DNA from: an uncultured Lachnospiraceae bacterium
GTDB taxonomy: Bacteria; Bacillota; Clostridia; Lachnospirales; Lachnospiraceae
Length of the DNA stretch: 41,180 nucleotides
Reading direction: 5' to 3'
NCBI GenBank assembly: GCA_947625465.1
Contig: CANQOK010000016.1
Span: 1 to 41,180 of the forward strand
The notes below the pieces were generated by a model that was not told the origin of the DNA, did not search any database, and saw only the letters and a program-made list of their open reading frames with translations. Positions 32,100 through 41,089 of this stretch are shown here, one piece after another. Both the position numbers and the translations under genes were made by a program. Position 1 is the stretch's first letter. Every line of letters starts with the position of its first letter.

Positions 32100-32876
32100 T
32101 TATATTCCCGCCAGTGATTCCGGCACTTCGTCCCCCAGCGCCTCATAGCGGATCTCCATCAGCGTCAGTCCTCTGGCCGGCGCCTTCGGGCCTGCTGCCA
32201 TCCGGTCCTTCGCGTCCAGGATTTCCTTCATATGCTCCGGCGGATAAACGCCCAGACCGATTTTGATCAGCGTTCCGGCAATGATCCGTACCATATTATA
32301 AAGGAAGCCGTTCCCGGAAACCGTCATCGTGATGAGATCCTGTTCCTTTTCCAGCTCCAGCCGGTAGATCGTCCGGACCGTAGTCCGGATCTGTGTCCGC
32401 AGAGAACAAAAGCTCTTGAAATCATGCTCCCCCGTCAGATACATACAGGCTTTCCGCATTTTCTCCAGATCCAGCGGCATAAACTCAAAGTCCGTATAGA
32501 GCCGCAGGGTCGGAATAGGATGCCTTCTGTTCAAGATCTGATAGCGGTAAGTTTTGACGCTGTTCCCGTATCGGGGATGGAACTCCGCCGGTACCTCCCT
32601 GGACTCCTGGATCCGGATGTCTTCGGGCAGCCGCTGGTTCAGCGCATAGGAAAACTTATCGGCGGGAATATTGCTCTCCGTATCAAAAACCGCCACGTTT
32701 CCCAGGGCATGTACGCCGGAATCCGTTCTGCTCGCACCGATCACCGCGATCTGCTCTCCGGTCAGTTCACAGAGGCAACGGTTCAGTACCTCTTCCACGG
32801 TAATCCCATTGATCTGAATCTGCCAGCCGCAGTAATTCGTACCGTCATATGCAATTGTCAGCATAACTCGCTTCAT
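32100..32876 (-). CDS. truA: tRNA pseudouridine synthase A
   Basis: The protein is 258 residues and converts uridine 38-40 in the anticodon stem-loop of tRNAs to pseudouridine. The catalytic Asp is D52 in GASRTDSGVHALGN. RYQILNRRHPIP and FLYNMVRIIAGTLIKIG are conserved blocks. It follows ecfT by 11 bp, the standard Firmicutes order, so it belongs to the ECF transcript. Confidence 0.97.
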   Translation of the reverse strand: MKRVMLTIAYDGTNYCGWQIQINGITVEEVLNRCLCELTGEQIAVIGASRTDSGVHALGNVAVFDTESNIPADKFSYALNQRLPEDIRIQESREVPAEFHPRYGNSVKTYRYQILNRRHPIPTLRLYTDFEFMPLDLEKMRKACMYLTGEHDFKSFCSLRTQIRTTVRTIYRLELEKEQDLITMTVSGNGFLYNMVRIIAGTLIKIGLGVYPPEHMKEILDAKDRMAAGPKAPARGLTLMEIRYEALGDEVPESLAGI

Positions 32877-32887
32877 CCGCTTCCTCC

Positions 32888-33718
32888 CTAGGCAAATAAA
32901 AACGGCAGGATCTGAAATGCCACCAGGATCCGGTTGATCCCGAAAATCGCAATCAGATAACCGGCATAAATGAAATAGGTCCGTTTGTCCCGTTTTTTAT
33001 AACAAAGCGGATGCATCTTGGTCCGCCCTTCTCCGCCCTGATAACAGCGTGTCTCCATCGCGTTTGCCAGATCGATGGCCCGCCGGATCGCGGAAACAAA
33101 CAAAGGCACAAACAAAGGAATCAGCGCCTTTGCCCGTTTTAACAGTCCTCCGGTTTCAAAATCCGCGCCTCTGGCCTTCTGCGCCATCATGATCTTATCG
33201 GTCTCCTCCATCAGGATCGGGATAAACCGCAGCGCGATCGACATCATCATCGTAATGTCATGCACTGGGATATGGAGCTTATTTAATGGGCGCAGAGCCT
33301 TTTCCAGGCCGTCCGCCAGATCGGTCGGCGTAGTCGTCAGCGTCATCAGACTGGTGCCGATCACCAGATATACCAGACGGATCCCCAAAAAGATGGCCCG
33401 TCGGATTCCCTCAGCCGTAATTGAAAGAAACCAGATATGCACCAATTCCCGTCCTGGAACCAGAAAGATATTGAAGACCACGCTGAAAAGCAGCAGGATC
33501 AAAATTCCCCGAAGTCCTTTCAGCAGCATTTTAAACGGTACTTTGGAAAGTTTTAAAACCGCCGCCAGACAAATCGTGATCACCGCATAGCCGAGATAAT
33601 GATTGGTCAAAAACAGGGAAACCAAAAAGACCATGGTTCCAAACAGCTTCACTCTCGGATCCAGCCGATGAATGACGGAATCCGTGGGATAATATTGTCC
33701 GATCGTAATATTTTTCAT
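32888..33718 (-). CDS. ecfT: ECF transporter transmembrane subunit EcfT
   Basis: The protein is 276 residues. It is the membrane scaffold that couples ATP hydrolysis by EcfA1/A2 to interchangeable vitamin-binding S subunits. It has membrane helices at about 25-65, 85-110 and 235-275, and the cytoplasmic coupling helices carry the MAQKARGADF motif (Ala-Arg-Gly) and the AIRRAIDLANAMETRCY motif. The start at 33718 shares an ATGA with the ecfA2 stop codon, typical translational coupling; the ORF could start four codons earlier. No S subunit is in the window, so this is a shared (group II) module. Confidence 0.95.
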   Translation of the reverse strand: MKNITIGQYYPTDSVIHRLDPRVKLFGTMVFLVSLFLTNHYLGYAVITICLAAVLKLSKVPFKMLLKGLRGILILLLFSVVFNIFLVPGRELVHIWFLSITAEGIRRAIFLGIRLVYLVIGTSLMTLTTTPTDLADGLEKALRPLNKLHIPVHDITMMMSIALRFIPILMEETDKIMMAQKARGADFETGGLLKRAKALIPLFVPLFVSAIRRAIDLANAMETRCYQGGEGRTKMHPLCYKKRDKRTYFIYAGYLIAIFGINRILVAFQILPFLFA

Positions 33719-34563
33719 TGCGCAAACCACTCCAATACAGCGTTTTTGGCTTCTGCTACCGTAGTAACGACCTGCGAAGTCCGCAGTCCGGACGCCTGCA
33801 GACGGTCAATGGCATATGTGATCTGGGGCGCCCGAAGTCCGATCTGCTCCAGTTCCTTATAATGCGCAAAGACTGCCTTCGGCGCATCGTCATATATCAC
33901 ATGCCCGTGGTTCAAAACGATCAGCCGCTCCACATACCGGGCGACGTCTTCCATGCTGTGCGATACAAAAACAACCGTGATCTTCCGTTTTTCATATAAA
34001 TCCCGAATCAGCGTAAGGATCGCGTCCCTCCCCCGGGGATCCAGCCCCGCTGTAGGTTCATCCAGGATCAAAATCTCCGGCTCCATTGCCAGCACGCCGG
34101 CTATGGCAACCCGGCGCTTCTGTCCGCCGGACAGCAAAAACGGGGATTTATCATACAGGCTTTCCGGAATTCCAACCTGCTCCAGGGCTTTTTTTGCGCG
34201 CGCCCGAATCTCGTCCTCCGAAAGTCCCAGGTTTTTAGGGCCAAAGCAGACATCTGAAAATACGTCCGCCTCAAACAACTGATACTCGGGATATTGAAAT
34301 ACCAGCCCTACTTTGCGGCGCAGAGACGGCAGCGCAAAATCGCTGTCATAAATGTTCTTCCCATTATACAGGATCGCCCCGTCTGTCGCCTTTACAAGCC
34401 CGTTCAGATGCTGGATCAGCGTAGATTTGCCGGATCCGGTATGCCCGATGATCCCGATGCATTCGTTATCTCCGATTTTCAGATTCACATCCTCCAAGGC
34501 ATGCATTTCATATACGGTATCCTGACTGTAGGTATAACTCACATGCTGTAATTCGATCGCCAT
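33715..34563 (-). CDS. ecfA2: ECF transporter ATPase EcfA2
   Basis: The protein is 282 residues. Walker A is GHTGSGKST, the Q-loop lies in VGLVFQYPEYQLF, the signature is LSGGQKRRVAIAGVLA, Walker B ILILDEPTAGLDP and the switch His in VSHSMED. The C-terminal extension of about 50 residues is typical of the EcfA family. It works as a heterodimer with EcfA1 to power vitamin and metal uptake. It lies 25 bp after ecfA1 and overlaps ecfT by 4 bp. Confidence 0.96.
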   Translation of the reverse strand: MAIELQHVSYTYSQDTVYEMHALEDVNLKIGDNECIGIIGHTGSGKSTLIQHLNGLVKATDGAILYNGKNIYDSDFALPSLRRKVGLVFQYPEYQLFEADVFSDVCFGPKNLGLSEDEIRARAKKALEQVGIPESLYDKSPFLLSGGQKRRVAIAGVLAMEPEILILDEPTAGLDPRGRDAILTLIRDLYEKRKITVVFVSHSMEDVARYVERLIVLNHGHVIYDDAPKAVFAHYKELEQIGLRAPQITYAIDRLQASGLRTSQVVTTVAEAKNAVLEWFAQ

Positions 34564-34588
34564 ATCCTGCCCTTTCCGATTCTCTTCC

Positions 34589-35461
34589 TTATTTGTGAAG
34601 ACGAAATCCGCTCTGATACAGAGCTGTCAGTTCTTCTTCCAATTCCTCAATCCGCAGAATCCCCTTTTTGATGGGAAATCCGCATTGTTCTAATTCATAT
34701 GCCAGTTCTGTCACCTGCGGAACATCCAGTCCATAAGACTTTAACTGTTCCACATTCGAAAATACCGCTTCGGGCGTTCCCTGCATAACGATCTTTCCGT
34801 CATCCATAACAAATACCTGATCCGCGTACAGAACCTCATCCATATGGTGGGTGATCAGGATCACCGTTACGTGCTCCTGCTGATTCAGACTCCGGATCGT
34901 CTGCAGGACTTCCTGCCTGCCGGTGGGATCCAGCATTGCTGTCGGCTCATCCAGGACAATACATTTCGGACGCATAGCCACAATACCGGCTATGGCAATC
35001 CTCTGCTTCTGCCCGCCGGATAAGCGGTTCGGCGAGTGATAACGGTAAGCCGTCATTCCGACTGCTTCCAGCGCGTGTTCCACCCGCTTCCAGATTTCTT
35101 CCGTCGGAACTCCGATATTTTCCGGGCCGAATGCCACTTCTTCTTCCACTACATTGGCAATGATCTGATTGTCCGGATTCTGGAATACCATACCAGTTCC
35201 TTTCCGGATCTTCCATTTATTCTCCTCCTCCGCGGTATTCATCCCGTCTACCCATAATGTTCCCGAGGTGGGTTTCAGCAGCGCATTCAGATGCCGCGCC
35301 AGGGTGGACTTCCCCGAACCGTTATGGCCCAGGATCGCCACAAAATCCCCTTCTTTCACATCCAGATCGATCCCGGCTATGGCACGCACTACCCGTTCCT
35401 GTTCATTTTCATCCGTATCCGTAAAATCATGGATCACATTCCGGCCTTTGATAAAACGCAT
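34589..35461 (-). CDS. ecfA1: ECF transporter ATPase EcfA1
   Basis: The protein is 290 residues. Walker A is GHNGSGKST, the Q-loop region GMVFQNPDNQII, the signature LSGGQKQRIAIAGIVA, Walker B CIVLDEPTAMLDP and the switch ITHHMDE. An N-terminal stretch of about 30 residues precedes the ATPase core. It pairs with EcfA2. It follows rplQ by 77 bp, with a hairpin between them that may reduce read-through from the ribosomal operon. Confidence 0.96.
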   Translation of the reverse strand: MRFIKGRNVIHDFTDTDENEQERVVRAIAGIDLDVKEGDFVAILGHNGSGKSTLARHLNALLKPTSGTLWVDGMNTAEEENKWKIRKGTGMVFQNPDNQIIANVVEEEVAFGPENIGVPTEEIWKRVEHALEAVGMTAYRYHSPNRLSGGQKQRIAIAGIVAMRPKCIVLDEPTAMLDPTGRQEVLQTIRSLNQQEHVTVILITHHMDEVLYADQVFVMDDGKIVMQGTPEAVFSNVEQLKSYGLDVPQVTELAYELEQCGFPIKKGILRIEELEEELTALYQSGFRLHK

Positions 35462-35489
35462 TGTTCCTGCTCCTGTCTGTATAACAACA

Positions 35490-35523
35490 GTAAACCGGAT
35501 TCAGTTTCCCAAATCCGGCTTAC
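35490..35523 (-). terminator. Hairpin between rplQ and ecfA1
   Basis: GTAAGCCGGATT pairs with AATCCGGTTTAC (one wobble, 10-nt loop, minus-strand reading). There is no real T run behind it, so it is more likely a partial terminator or mRNA-stability element that lowers ecf expression relative to rplQ. Confidence 0.55.
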
Positions 35524-35538
35524 TTATATTAAATCCTA

Positions 35539-36072
35539 TTAAACTAACTCTAATAAAACTTCCATTGCGGCGTCGCCCTTACGCTGACCGATCTTAATGA
35601 TTCTGGTATAACCGCCATTGCGGTCTGCGTACTTAGGCGCGATCTCGTCAAATAACTTCGCAACTAAGTCTACGTCCTGTACAACAGGTCTCTTGCCTTT
35701 TTCTGTTACAGTCTTCTTTGCCGGATAAAGGACCTTCAGCATCTGTCTTCTGGCGTGTAAACGGGACGGCTGATCCTTTTTGATCTTCTTATCCACTTCG
35801 TCGTATACGGTAACTTTCTTGCCGTCTACCACTTCCTTTACGCGCTTTCCGTCTTTATCTTTACGAGGAACCTTTGCTTTTACCGTAACTTCTTCAAAGT
35901 TATCTTTTTCCTTCACTGCCAGCGCGATCAGACCTTCCGCAACTTTACGGATTTCCTTCGCTCTGGTCTCTGTCGTCACAATCTTACCGTTATTCAACAG
36001 ACTGGTAACCTGGCCTCTGATCAAGGCCTTTCTCTGGTCAGAAGTTCTACCAAGCTTTCTATAACCTGCCAT
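35539..36072 (-). CDS. rplQ: 50S ribosomal protein L17, enlarged
   Basis: The protein is 177 residues against 115-130 in most bacteria. The N-terminal core [20 protein letters not shown] and the end [20 protein letters not shown] are standard. Between about residues 58 and 105 there is a lysine-rich insertion ([20 protein letters not shown] and following) that is seen in Lachnospiraceae relatives. It follows rpoA by 38 bp, with AAGGAGG before the ATG. Confidence 0.96.
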   Translation of the reverse strand: MAGYRKLGRTSDQRKALIRGQVTSLLNNGKIVTTETRAKEIRKVAEGLIALAVKEKDNFEEVTVKAKVPRKDKDGKRVKEVVDGKKVTVYDEVDKKIKKDQPSRLHARRQMLKVLYPAKKTVTEKGKRPVVQDVDLVAKLFDEIAPKYADRNGGYTRIIKIGQRKGDAAMEVLLELV

Positions 36073-36110
36073 GATTCTGCCTCCTTCATTCTTATTTGTA
36101 AATCACACGA

Positions 36111-37070
36111 TTATGCATCGCCGTCACTCAGCTTCAAATTCAGCTCTTTTAATTTCGCCAAAACTTCATCTAAGGACTTGCGGCCTAAATTCCGAACCTT
36201 CATCATATCTTCCGGTGTCTTGCTGATCAGCTCTTCCACCGTATTGATACCGGCTCGCTTTAAGCAATTGTAAGAACGAACAGATAATTCTAACTCATCA
36301 ATGTTCATCTCTAACACTTTTTCTTTTTCATTATCTTCTTTTTCTACCATAACCTCCGCGGTCTTGGCATTTTCAGATAAATCAATAAACAGACTCAAGT
36401 GTTCGCTCAGAACCTTTGCTGCCAGGCTGACAGCCTCATCCGGTGCCAATGTACCATTGGTATATACATCCAGCGTCAGCTTGTCAAAATCCGTAATCTG
36501 CCCTACACGGGTATTCTGGATCGACATATTGACACGTTCTACCGGCGTATAAATGGAATCAATCGCGATCACGCCAATGGACAGATCCTCTGTTTTGTTT
36601 TTCTCGGCGCTGACATATCCTCTTCCTTTAGTAATCGTCAGCTCCATAAACAATTTTGTCTCCGCACCGCCGTTCAAAGTCGCAATGACCTGTTCCGGAT
36701 TCAGGATCTCAATATCCGAATCTACGCTGATATCGGCTGCAGTCACAATGCCGTCACCGCTTGCTTCAATATAAGCTGTCTTTGGCTCATTGGTATCGCT
36801 GTTGTTTTTAATCGCCAGATTCTTTACATTCATTACGATTTCCGTAACGTCTTCCTTCACTCCGGGAATGGTACTGAACTCGTGCTGAACACCGTCAATC
36901 TTGATCTGGCTTACAGCAGCGCCCGGCAGAGAGGACAACATGATTCTTCTCAAAGAATTGCCCAGTGTTGTACCATATCCTCTTTCCAGGGGTTCTACGA
37001 CAAATCTGCCGTATTTATTGTCTTCCGAAATCTCAGCGATTTCTATATTTGGTCTCTCAAAATCGAACAC
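36111..37070 (-). CDS. rpoA: DNA-directed RNA polymerase subunit alpha
   Basis: The protein is 319 residues. The N-terminal domain (1-235) dimerises and carries beta and beta' ([31 protein letters not shown]). After an acidic, lysine-rich linker ([19 protein letters not shown]) the C-terminal domain (about 250-312) contacts UP elements and activators ([32 protein letters not shown]). The start codon is GTG, with AGGAGG upstream. Part of the rpsM-rpsK-rpsD-rpoA-rplQ operon. Confidence 0.98.
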   Translation of the reverse strand: MFDFERPNIEIAEISEDNKYGRFVVEPLERGYGTTLGNSLRRIMLSSLPGAAVSQIKIDGVQHEFSTIPGVKEDVTEIVMNVKNLAIKNNSDTNEPKTAYIEASGDGIVTAADISVDSDIEILNPEQVIATLNGGAETKLFMELTITKGRGYVSAEKNKTEDLSIGVIAIDSIYTPVERVNMSIQNTRVGQITDFDKLTLDVYTNGTLAPDEAVSLAAKVLSEHLSLFIDLSENAKTAEVMVEKEDNEKEKVLEMNIDELELSVRSYNCLKRAGINTVEELISKTPEDMMKVRNLGRKSLDEVLAKLKELNLKLSDGDA

Positions 37071-37110
37071 TACACAGCCCCTCCTTTAATGGGAATTGCT
37101 TAACCTCACC

Positions 37111-37704
37111 TTACTTGGAATATAACTCGACAATCAGCATTTCATCAACCGGTACGTCAATGGCTTCTCTGGTCGGCAGTTCTTTTACGGCGCCAGATAA
37201 ATTCTCATGGTCTGCTTCCAGCCATTCCGGAACCAATCTGCCTTCTGTTACTGCTAAAATGTCCTTATATCTCTGAGAGCCCTTGGACTTCTCTCTGATC
37301 TCGATCGTATCGCCGGCCTTAACCTGATAGGAAGGAATATTCACACACTTGCCATTTACCAGCACATGCTTGTGGTCAACGATCTGTCTTGCTTCTCTTC
37401 TGGTTCTGGCATAACCCAGACGGAAGATTACATTGTCTAACCGGGATTCCAACAGCACCATCAGATTGGTACCTGTCATCCCCTTCATGCGGTCAGCCTT
37501 CGCGAAATAATTCCGGAACGGTTTCTCCAATACGCCGTAAATGAATTTCGCTTTCTGCTTCTCGCGCATCTGCAAACCGTACTCGCTCATCTTCCGGTTT
37601 GCTCTCTTTAACTGTCTCTTCGACTTCTTATCAATTCCTAAATAAATGGGATCCATACCTAAGGATCTGCATCTCTTCAGAACGGGAACTCTATTAACTG
37701 CCAT
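37111..37704 (-). CDS. rpsD: 30S ribosomal protein S4
   Basis: The protein is 197 residues. S4 is a primary 16S-binding assembly protein. The S4 RNA-binding fold is at about 90-155 ([20 protein letters not shown], then [12 protein letters not shown]). The N-terminus [20 protein letters not shown] lacks the zinc cysteines of the C+ form. S4 represses its own or the alpha operon in several bacteria; the structured region upstream of rpsM may serve that purpose here. Confidence 0.98.
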   Translation of the reverse strand: MAVNRVPVLKRCRSLGMDPIYLGIDKKSKRQLKRANRKMSEYGLQMREKQKAKFIYGVLEKPFRNYFAKADRMKGMTGTNLMVLLESRLDNVIFRLGYARTRREARQIVDHKHVLVNGKCVNIPSYQVKAGDTIEIREKSKGSQRYKDILAVTEGRLVPEWLEADHENLSGAVKELPTREAIDVPVDEMLIVELYSK

Positions 37705-37722
37705 GTTAATCTATACCTCCAA

Positions 37723-38118
37723 TCAGACTCTTCTACGCTTCGGCGGACGGCAACCATTGTGCGGAACCGGAGTTACGTCCTTAATACTGGTAACCTCCAG
37801 TCCGGCTGCCTGCAGGGCACGGATTGCTGCCTCACGGCCGGAACCCGGACCATTTACCATAACGTCAACATATTTTAAGCCATGAACCAAAGCTGCCTTT
37901 GTTGCTGTCTCCGCTGCCATCTGTGCTGCATAAGGGGTAGATTTCCTTGAACCTCTAAAACCCAGACCGCCCGCACTGGCCCAGGATAACGCATTACCCT
38001 GCGCGTCTGTCAGTGTAACAATCGTATTGTTAAAAGATGACTGAATGTGCGCTTGTCCTCGTTCAACGTTTTTCCTGACACGCTTTTTTGTCACTTTTTT
38101 GGTAACTTTTTTTGCCAT
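37723..38118 (-). CDS. rpsK: 30S ribosomal protein S11
   Basis: The protein is 131 residues. Conserved blocks are [52 protein letters not shown] and the C-terminal [17 protein letters not shown]. The N-terminal extension is a lysine-rich repeat ([15 protein letters not shown]). It forms the platform of the small subunit with S7 at the E site. Confidence 0.98.
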   Translation of the reverse strand: MAKKVTKKVTKKRVRKNVERGQAHIQSSFNNTIVTLTDAQGNALSWASAGGLGFRGSRKSTPYAAQMAAETATKAALVHGLKYVDVMVNGPGSGREAAIRALQAAGLEVTSIKDVTPVPHNGCRPPKRRRV

Positions 38119-38150
38119 TTTAAACTAACCTCCATACCTTATGGGTTTGA

Positions 38151-38519
38151 CTATTTCTTCTTATTCGCTACTGTCTTCTTCGGGCCCTTCCGTGTTCTGG
38201 CATTGGTCTTTGTCTTCTGACCGCGAACAGGCAGACCTTTTCTGTGGCGGATACCTCTGTAGCATCCGATCTCCTGCAGTCTCTTAATATTCAGGGCGAT
38301 CTCTCTTCTCAGATCACCTTCTACCGTCTGACTCTCATCGATAACAGCTGAAATCTTCTTCACTTCATCATCGGTCAGATCTCTGACACGCGTATCCGGA
38401 TTCACGCCTGCTTCTGCTAAAATACGGTTAGCGCTTACTCTGCCGATCCCGTAAATGTAAGTCAGCCCAATCTCTACACGCTTTTCTCTTGGTAAATCAA
38501 CACCTGCAATACGAGCCAT
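38151..38519 (-). CDS. rpsM: 30S ribosomal protein S13
   Basis: The protein is 122 residues. Starts [20 protein letters not shown] and has the HhH-type [18 protein letters not shown] and the basic tail that reaches the P site ([18 protein letters not shown]). The start at 38519 has GGAGG upstream; a start six codons earlier lacks one. First gene after a 256-bp structured gap. Confidence 0.98.
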   Translation of the reverse strand: MARIAGVDLPREKRVEIGLTYIYGIGRVSANRILAEAGVNPDTRVRDLTDDEVKKISAVIDESQTVEGDLRREIALNIKRLQEIGCYRGIRHRKGLPVRGQKTKTNARTRKGPKKTVANKKK

Positions 38520-38775
38520 GTGTATTTGCACCTCCACTTAAATTCTGAAAGCTTGCCAGTAATTACGCAGCTCGCCCTGCCGGGCGCCTGAAATGTGTGC
38601 GCATCCGCTGTCCGCTTTTAATTATGAATATACCGGTAATCCATATATTCAAAAGTTTCTATTGATGGCATGCAAAAAGGCAGCCATCTTTTTAATGGCA
38701 ATGGTTCCACTCGGTACTATGTACTACATTGCCGCAGCCGCAAAATTAAACATATAAACAAAAGACACCGCTGAA
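38520..38775 (-). promoter_or_regulatory. Structured 256-bp gap before rpsM, candidate ribosomal leader
   Basis: No gene fits here. Several dyads are visible on the minus strand: GGCAATG with CATTGCC enclosing GTAC/GTAC (about 38698-38738), GATGGC with GCCATC (38664-38696, overlapping an AAAAAG/CTTTTT pair), and GCCCGGCAGGGC near 38575. Such a region in front of rpsM-rpsK-rpsD is a likely place for feedback control by a ribosomal protein, or for an internal promoter and attenuator. No known leader family is matched by eye. Confidence 0.45.
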
Positions 38776-38889
38776 TCAGCCCTGTCTCTGCTTATGCTTC
38801 GGGTTCTCACAGATAACTCTGATGCTTCCCTTTCTCTTGATAACCTTACACTTTTCACAAATCGGTTTTACTGATGATCTTACCTTCAC
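38776..38889 (-). CDS. rpmJ: 50S ribosomal protein L36
   Basis: The protein is 37 residues, starting at [22 protein letters not shown] and ending [10 protein letters not shown]. The zinc ribbon is C11, C14, C27 and H32, so this is the C+ (zinc-binding) form. GGAGG lies 9 bp before the GTG. Located between infA and rpsM as in most Firmicutes. Confidence 0.96.
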   Translation of the reverse strand: MKVRSSVKPICEKCKVIKRKGSIRVICENPKHKQRQG

Positions 38890-38974
38890 AGAAAATCCCT
38901 CCTTTCAAAAAAGTCCGTTGTTTAGTATATCATAGCAAAATTTAGAAATCAAGTAGCAAATTTAACTTTTTTGG

Positions 38975-39193
38975 TTACTTATCTCTCCAGATAATCCGGC
39001 CTTTGGTCAGATCATAAGGGGACAGCTCGATGGTAACTTTATCTCCGGGTAAAATCTTAATAAAATTCATGCGGAGTTTCCCACTGATATGCGCCAGTAC
39101 CGTATGCCCGTTCTCCAGTTCTACCTGAAACATGGCGTTCGGAAGTTTTTCCACTACTGTTCCTTCTATTTCAATTACATCAGCCTTTGACAT
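38975..39193 (-). CDS. infA: Translation initiation factor IF-1
   Basis: The protein is 72 residues, a single OB fold: [40 protein letters not shown] and [21 protein letters not shown]-1 binds the A site of the 30S subunit during initiation. The start at 39193 has GGAGG upstream; the longer ORF would lie within the preceding gene. It overlaps the KOW-protein gene by 14 bp. Confidence 0.98.
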   Translation of the reverse strand: MSKADVIEIEGTVVEKLPNAMFQVELENGHTVLAHISGKLRMNFIKILPGDKVTIELSPYDLTKGRIIWRDK

Positions 39194-39467
39194 ATTCTCC
39201 TCCATTTTTTGATCTTTGATATTCCTGAATTGCCTTTCGGATCTCCGGATCCGTCCGGCCGCTGCAGACCGGCTGGTTTCTGTGGATCTGTACATGTTTC
39301 CGCTTCTTTTTCTTCGGATTCCCGATCCCGCGGTTTTTTCCGTTTACCAGCAGTACGGTATCTGCATCCCAGTCCCATATAATATAGTAGGCGTTCTTGT
39401 CATGTCCTGCCATCGATTTCGCGAAAACACCTTTCAGATCTTCCCGCTCCAACTTTTCTTCTTTCAT
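39180..39467 (-). CDS. KOW domain RNA-binding protein (L14e-like)
   Basis: The protein is 95 residues. The N-terminal half is a KOW-type beta-barrel ([38 protein letters not shown]) like that of ribosomal L14e; the rest is basic and helical. This gene is commonly found between map and infA in Clostridia and Bacilli. It probably binds RNA or the ribosome; its exact role is unknown. It starts 45 bp after map, with GAGG before the ATG. Confidence 0.88.
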   Translation of the reverse strand: MKEEKLEREDLKGVFAKSMAGHDKNAYYIIWDWDADTVLLVNGKNRGIGNPKKKKRKHVQIHRNQPVCSGRTDPEIRKAIQEYQRSKNGGEYVKG

Positions 39468-39512
39468 ACTGTCCTCTGTTCCGGATCGTTTTTCACGCTG
39501 ATCGCCATTCCA

Positions 39513-40265
39513 TTACCGCAGGGTGAGGATTTCCGGCTCCCCCTTTGTGATCAGAATGGTATTCTCATAATGCGCCGACAGGGTACCGTCTTCCGTTACA
39601 ACCGTCCAGTCATCGTCCAGCCAGCAGACATCCGGCCGTCCGATATTGATCATCGGCTCCACCGCAAGCGTCATACCCGCCTGCAGCTTAACGCCGCGCC
39701 TGCGCTGCGGAAAATTGGGAATATTGGGATCCTCATGCAGATGCTGTCCGATCCCGTGACCGACGAGATCTTCTACAACGCCGTATCCGAACTGTCTCGC
39801 GTAATTTCCGATCGCGGCAGAAATATCATGCAGATGATTTCCTTCCCGGGCATATTTGATTCCTTCAAAAAAGCTCTGCTTCGTTACCTCCATCAGCTTC
39901 TGCGCTTCCGCTGAGACTTCTCCGATTCCGTAAGTTCTGGCCGCGTCGGAGTGGTAACCCTTATAAATGACGCCTGCATCCAGACTTACGATATCCCCTT
40001 CTCCGATGATACGGTCCTTACTCGGAATTCCGTGTACGACCTCATCGTTGACCGAAACGCAGATAGAAGCCGGATATCCGTTGTAATTCAAAAAGGAAGG
40101 TTCACAGCCGTAGCTGCGGATCATTTCTTCTCCCAGTTTATCAATCTGCCATGTGGACATTCCGGGTTTCAATTCTTTCCGAAGTCCTTCATGTACTTCA
40201 TATAAAATTCTTCCTGCTTCCCGCATGAGTTCAATTTCCCGCTGAGACTTAATTGTAACTGACAT
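39513..40265 (-). CDS. map: Methionine aminopeptidase, type I
   Basis: The protein is 250 residues and removes the initiator methionine from new proteins when the next residue is small. Metal ligands are visible: the two Asp in SLDAGVIYKGYHSDAARTYG, the His in VGHGIGQHLHEDPN, the Glu in VEPMINIG and the last Glu in HYENTILIT. There is no N-terminal zinc-finger extension. The gene is preceded by a 91-bp repeat that contains its ribosome binding site. Confidence 0.97.
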   Translation of the reverse strand: MSVTIKSQREIELMREAGRILYEVHEGLRKELKPGMSTWQIDKLGEEMIRSYGCEPSFLNYNGYPASICVSVNDEVVHGIPSKDRIIGEGDIVSLDAGVIYKGYHSDAARTYGIGEVSAEAQKLMEVTKQSFFEGIKYAREGNHLHDISAAIGNYARQFGYGVVEDLVGHGIGQHLHEDPNIPNFPQRRRGVKLQAGMTLAVEPMINIGRPDVCWLDDDWTVVTEDGTLSAHYENTILITKGEPEILTLR

Positions 40266-40267
40266 AT

Positions 40268-40358
40268 TACCTCCATTCCGAAGCGTTTACGCGAAGGAAG
40301 CACGGTAAACCAAGTTTACCGAACGAGAAATTCGCGAAGGCGATTTCTCGTCTGCCAT
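40268..40358 (-). repeat. 91-bp repeat, copy upstream of map
   Basis: Identical at 90 of 91 positions to 41090-41180 upstream of adk. On the minus strand it ends with GGAATGGAGGTA, the Shine-Dalgarno sequence of map, three bases from the ATG. It contains the stems CGGTAAAC/GTTTACCG and CGAGAAAT/ATTTCTCG. A 24-codon frame in it (from ATGATGGCAGAC) is probably not a gene. Confidence 0.85.
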
Positions 40359-40361
40359 CAT

Positions 40362-40429
40362 GGCTATTTGGAACGCTTCGGCACAAATAGCCGTGTGAAA
40401 AATCAGCACATCAGTGTGATTTTTCACAC
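40362..40429 (-). repeat. Two further hairpins in the adk-map gap
   Basis: GGCTATTTG (40362-40370) pairs with CAAATAGCC (40384-40392). GTGTGAAAAATCA (40393-40405) pairs with TGATTTTTCACAC (40417-40429), with an inner CAC/GTG. They follow the 91-bp repeat without a gap and, together with it, fill the 175 bp between adk and map. There is no T run, so they are mRNA-processing or stability structures rather than a clear terminator. Confidence 0.6.
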
Positions 40430-40440
40430 TGACCTCTCCG

Positions 40441-41085
40441 TTATTTGCTCAAAATTTCAACAATATCATCAAAAACTTTCTGAATATCCTGTGTTCCGTC
40501 TACTTCTACCAGCGCTCCCTTTGCCGTATAATAATCGATCAGAGGCTGCGTCTGCGCATGATAGACATTTAGCCGTTTCTGCACGGTTTCCGGTTTGTCG
40601 TCGTCTCTTAAGATCAACTCTCCGCCGCATCTGTCACAGATGCCTTCCACCTTAGTGGGCAGATATTCTACATGATAGGTACCGCCGCAGTTTACGCAGG
40701 CTCTTCTGCCGCCCATACGCTTTACGATATTCGCGTCCGGCACTTCTACATTGACCGCGTAATCGATCTTCTGTCCCAGCGCTTCCAGTGCCTGATCCAG
40801 CGCCTCCGCCTGTGGAATGGTCCGCGGAAATCCGTCTAAGATATAACCTTTCGCGCAGTCCTCCTGCTGTACCCGGTCTACGACCAGATCACAGACCAGT
40901 TCATCCGGCACCAGCAGGCCCTGATCCATATAGGTCTTTGCCTTAGTACCCAGTTCCGTCCCTGCTTTAATATTCGCTCTGAAAATATCTCCTGTTGAGA
41001 TATGGGGAATTCCATACTGATCGGCCAGCATTTTAGCCTGTGTTCCTTTTCCGGCTCCCGGCGCACCCAGCATAATAATTTTCAT
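40441..41085 (-). CDS. adk: Adenylate kinase, zinc-lid type
   Basis: The protein is 214 residues and balances ATP, ADP and AMP. The P-loop is GAPGAGKGTQ (7-16), followed by the AMP-binding STGDIFRANI and GFPRTIPQAEAL. The lid carries a four-cysteine zinc site, ACVNCGGTYH and ICDRCGGEL, as in Gram-positive enzymes. It is the first complete gene on this side; secY is expected next, beyond the window. The other 91-bp repeat copy precedes it. Confidence 0.98.
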   Translation of the reverse strand: MKIIMLGAPGAGKGTQAKMLADQYGIPHISTGDIFRANIKAGTELGTKAKTYMDQGLLVPDELVCDLVVDRVQQEDCAKGYILDGFPRTIPQAEALDQALEALGQKIDYAVNVEVPDANIVKRMGGRRACVNCGGTYHVEYLPTKVEGICDRCGGELILRDDDKPETVQKRLNVYHAQTQPLIDYYTAKGALVEVDGTQDIQKVFDDIVEILSK

Positions 41086-41089
41086 GTGA

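Noticed and set aside
36399-37103. A 234-codon plus-strand frame
   Set aside because: Fully antisense to rpoA, which is certain.
40268-40358. 24-codon ORF starting ATGATGGCAGAC within the 91-bp repeat
   Set aside because: It lacks its own ribosome binding site, and the conservation is at DNA level with stem structures, so a peptide product is unlikely.
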